Assembly (NCBI RefSeq): GCF_008370685.1
Contig: NZ_VTZU01000006.1
Span: 86,097-150,096, forward strand
Reading direction: 5' to 3'
DNA: 64,000 bases
From: Aquimarina sp. RZ0
Lineage (GTDB): Bacteria; Bacteroidota; Bacteroidia; Flavobacteriales; Flavobacteriaceae
Position numbers and translations under genes: made by a program. Every line of letters starts with the position of its first letter. Within the stretch, counting starts at the first letter, position 1. Shown here in pieces: positions 61,627 to 64,000 of this stretch. The notes under the pieces are model-generated. The model made no database searches and was not told the origin of the DNA. It worked only from the letters and a program-made list of their open reading frames with translations.

Positions 61627-64000
61627 ATGAAACTAGCAGTACATATTAAACTAGCTGTAATAGTATTCATGCTTTTATGCTTTAATGCTGAAAGTATAAT
61701 TGCACAAGAAGTACCTTTTACAACTCCTTTGAATAATGCGAGTAGCCTTACGATACAAGGAGACATGCAAATTATCGCTAATGCAATTACAGGTCTTAGC
61801 GGAGATCAAAGCGGAACAGGAAATCCTTTTTTTAGTGGAGATACCACTAATTATGATCCTAATAACCCCTATAATGGAGGAGCCTATAATGATCAATTAA
61901 CACAGGGGTATATTGATATCGATAGTGATCCTACTACCTTTAGTTCCAGTAGTGCTGATTTTACAGCAAGTTCTACCTGTGCCAAGATAGCATATGCTGG
62001 ATTGTACTGGTCTGCTACCTATTATGAAGATCGAGTTGATGCTGCCAATGGAAATGATAGCCCGCAGACAGTAGGTCTTCCGGTACCTGATCCCAGACCA
62101 GATTTCAGGACTGTAAAATTAATGCTTCCCGGGACAACAACGTATATCGATGTTACCGCAGAAGCAGGAGACGCAGGAACCATTTATGATGGATATAGAA
62201 ACACATCTACCAATCCAGGAGATGTAGCCAGTAATGATATCCCGTATGTGTGTTATGCAGATGTTACGGCATTATTACAATCTCTGGAAGATCCTGCTAC
62301 AGAACTAGCCAATGCTGATGGAACTTATACTGTTGCCAATGTAAGATCCGCCACGGGACTTACAGAATCAGGTAGTGGTATCTCAGCTGGTTGGGTACTG
62401 GTTATTATTTATGAAGATCGTACCTTATCGAGAAAATTCTTTAGTACCAATCATGGATTTTTAGAAATAGAATGTGAATCCGGTTTTGAATTTGTTGTAA
62501 ATAGTGGCACTTTAGCCGGTACCGGTACGAATCACTCAAGTAATAACTTTAGCCCCGGTAGTGTACCACTTCCTAACAGCCCTGGATCTTTAACAGGTGA
62601 TCTGGTTTTGGTAGATGATGGAAATGGTACTACAGAGGATGGTTGTAGTGCTTTGGTAAATGCAGCAGCAGTTAATGGTAATATTGCGATCATCCGCAGA
62701 GGAACCTGTCAGTTTACACAGAAAGTTTTAAATGCTCAGAATGCTGGAGCAATAGGAGTTGTTGTCGTTAATAATGATGGAGGTAATGGTAGTTTTGCTA
62801 TGACAGGTACTGGTTCAGGAATTACCATACCGGCAGTAATGATTGGTAATGCAGACGGAAACCTTTATATAAATGATCTACTCGCAGGAAATACAGTGAA
62901 TGTTTCTTTAACAGAAAACCTTCCTTCAGGTTGTGCCAATCCTCCGGAGACATTTACCTATACAGGTTTTCAGACCTTGCCTGCTCCTTTACCAGTAAAT
63001 GCAAGATTTGGTGTAGCAGCATTAGAAGGAGATTTTGGAATTGTTGGTGATGGTTTAGCGATTGAGGCAGCTCCTTTAGCAGGTTTTCCAGTACCGCTAT
63101 CTGCAGCTCCAGTAAATGGGGCTACAAACTTTTTTAACAGTTCAATCTCTGTAGATGGTAACTATAATATGGCACGTAACCCAGCCTCAGAGAACACTTT
63201 GGGCTTTGATGCTGATATTTTTAATATTGCGAATACAGGTAATAGTATAATAGGAAACAATCAAACTCAGGTAGATTTTCAAGCAAGTACTGAGGGAGAT
63301 CGCTACAGGATATTCTTAAACACTTTTAGTATTGAGATCATAGAACCAGAATTAGCAGTATTCAAACGGGTATTGGATATAAATGCTGTAGATATTACTG
63401 GAGGAGGCGTTAATCTAGGAGACCAATTGTTTTATGAGCTTACGGTTGAGAACCAGGGTAATGAAGATATTATCAATGCGAGTATTTTGGATATTCTCCC
63501 TGCCAATGTTGATTTTGTAGGAGGAACAATTACGACACCAGCAGGTGTTACCGCGGTGATAGACCCAACCGGTCGTACGGTTACTTTTACCTTTGATGAT
63601 AGTGTATTAGAACGTTTTGATGGTCCAATAAATATTCGTTTTGGGGTAGAGGTAGTAGCAAGTTGTGCAGACTTGAGAGATGCCTGTAGTAATGACATAC
63701 AAAATATAGCACAAGCTACATATACAGGTCTTATTTCTGGAGTGACAAGAAGCGGAGAAGACAGTGTTTTAGGTCAGGATGTCTGTAGACGTGAACAACC
63801 TGGAGCTTCAAATTTTTTAATAGATTTGGATAGTTGCGATGGTAATTTTAATGCTTTTTTATGTACAGGTACGTTGGATCTGACGGCAGGAGGAGGCTTT
63901 CCGACTTATGTTTGGACGGATTTAGGCACTGGTATGGTTATAGGAAATTCTCAGACACTGACGGTTAGTAGTGGAGGAGTTTACAGAGTTGATAAAACCG
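61627..64000 (+). CDS. Secreted surface protein with PA and DUF11 domains, N-terminal part (runs off the right edge)
   Basis: I read one open frame from ATG 61627 to the window end, at least 791 codons. It has a signal peptide (LAVIVFMLLCFNAESIIAQ) and a beta-rich N-terminal region (ALYWSATYYEDRV-like text, TVKLMLPGTTTYIDV). A protease-associated (PA) domain lies at about residues 295-425 (IAIIRRGTCQFTQKVLNAQN, GAIGVVVVNNDGG). A DUF11-type repeat follows at about 580-690 (LGDQLFYELTVENQGNEDI). A Cys-containing Ig-like segment begins near the edge. It is most likely a large T9SS-exported adhesin; a C-terminal sorting domain would lie outside the window. Confidence 0.85.
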   Translation, partial: MKLAVHIKLAVIVFMLLCFNAESIIAQEVPFTTPLNNASSLTIQGDMQIIANAITGLSGDQSGTGNPFFSGDTTNYDPNNPYNGGAYNDQLTQGYIDIDSDPTTFSSSSADFTASSTCAKIAYAGLYWSATYYEDRVDAANGNDSPQTVGLPVPDPRPDFRTVKLMLPGTTTYIDVTAEAGDAGTIYDGYRNTSTNPGDVASNDIPYVCYADVTALLQSLEDPATELANADGTYTVANVRSATGLTESGSGISAGWVLVIIYEDRTLSRKFFSTNHGFLEIECESGFEFVVNSGTLAGTGTNHSSNNFSPGSVPLPNSPGSLTGDLVLVDDGNGTTEDGCSALVNAAAVNGNIAIIRRGTCQFTQKVLNAQNAGAIGVVVVNNDGGNGSFAMTGTGSGITIPAVMIGNADGNLYINDLLAGNTVNVSLTENLPSGCANPPETFTYTGFQTLPAPLPVNARFGVAALEGDFGIVGDGLAIEAAPLAGFPVPLSAAPVNGATNFFNSSISVDGNYNMARNPASENTLGFDADIFNIANTGNSIIGNNQTQVDFQASTEGDRYRIFLNTFSIEIIEPELAVFKRVLDINAVDITGGGVNLGDQLFYELTVENQGNEDIINASILDILPANVDFVGGTITTPAGVTAVIDPTGRTVTFTFDDSVLERFDGPINIRFGVEVVASCADLRDACSNDIQNIAQATYTGLISGVTRSGEDSVLGQDVCRREQPGASNFLIDLDSCDGNFNAFLCTGTLDLTAGGGFPTYVWTDLGTGMVIGNSQTLTVSSGGVYRVDKT

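Overview
The window is AT-rich chromosomal DNA from a member of the Bacteroidota, most likely a marine Flavobacteriaceae (Aquimarina-like; genus not provable here). Supporting signs are -7 boxes of the TAnnTTTG type, type IX secretion substrates with a gliding-motility-type C-terminal domain, a PorP/SprF family protein, DUF4175, head-GIN (DUF2807) and AlkB-like proteins, and flavobacterial gene pairs such as DUF177-rpmF-fabH-accB-accC and DUF4175-ybeY-mnmG.

Layout. 1-3139: the start of a large outer-membrane protein gene (runs off the left edge, minus strand) and a small membrane protein/ABC ATPase pair. 3140-8007: an accessory island of palindromic repeats (family R1) enclosing a TPR-CHAT caspase-like protease gene broken by two compensating indels, and a DUF559 endonuclease-like gene. 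8008-28566: mostly housekeeping: xth, an OmpA lipoprotein, ribE, pdxA, a DUF177/rpmF/fabH/accB/accC fatty-acid cluster, a FAD oxidoreductase, mtgA, recJ, brnQ, thiL and several hydrolases. 28567-30132: a second accessory patch with a decayed duplicate of the TPR gene, a 131-bp mobile element inside it, more R1 repeats and an IS200-type transposase remnant. 30133-43925: elaA, rpiB, rnr, a LysE exporter, tRNA-Cys, folB, glnS, an SPFH protein, gltX and an AlkB-like hydroxylase. 44021-52074: DUF4175, ybeY, mnmG, a membrane protein, a methyltransferase and an OmpH/Skp lipoprotein. Three perfect parS-like palindromes lie between ybeY and mnmG and a fourth just downstream, so this stretch is a probable ParB-binding chromosome-segregation site. 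52200-53674: a lipoprotein gene interrupted by the 131-bp element, followed by two more repeats. 53675-64000: an apparent operon of two paralogous secreted Ig-like proteins, a PorP/SprF protein fused to a repeat-rich coiled coil and SPOR-like domains, and the start of a PA/DUF11 surface protein.

Four dispersed repeat families were found by reading. R1 (about 135 bp, palindromic, variable centre) lies around the TPR-CHAT and DUF559 genes and the IS200 remnant. R2 (131 bp, hairpin at each end, three copies) interrupts two genes; removing exactly 131 bp restores the reading frame in both. R3 (about 100 bp, several hairpins) occurs five times in intergenic gaps. R4 (137 bp) occurs in two near-identical copies, with a diverged relative inside a long hairpin element.

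The best leads for something new are the R1/DUF559/TPR-CHAT island, the R2 element, the parS cluster that also encodes protein ends, and the SprF fusion with its 45-bp tandem repeats. No CRISPR array, prophage or complete insertion sequence is visible.
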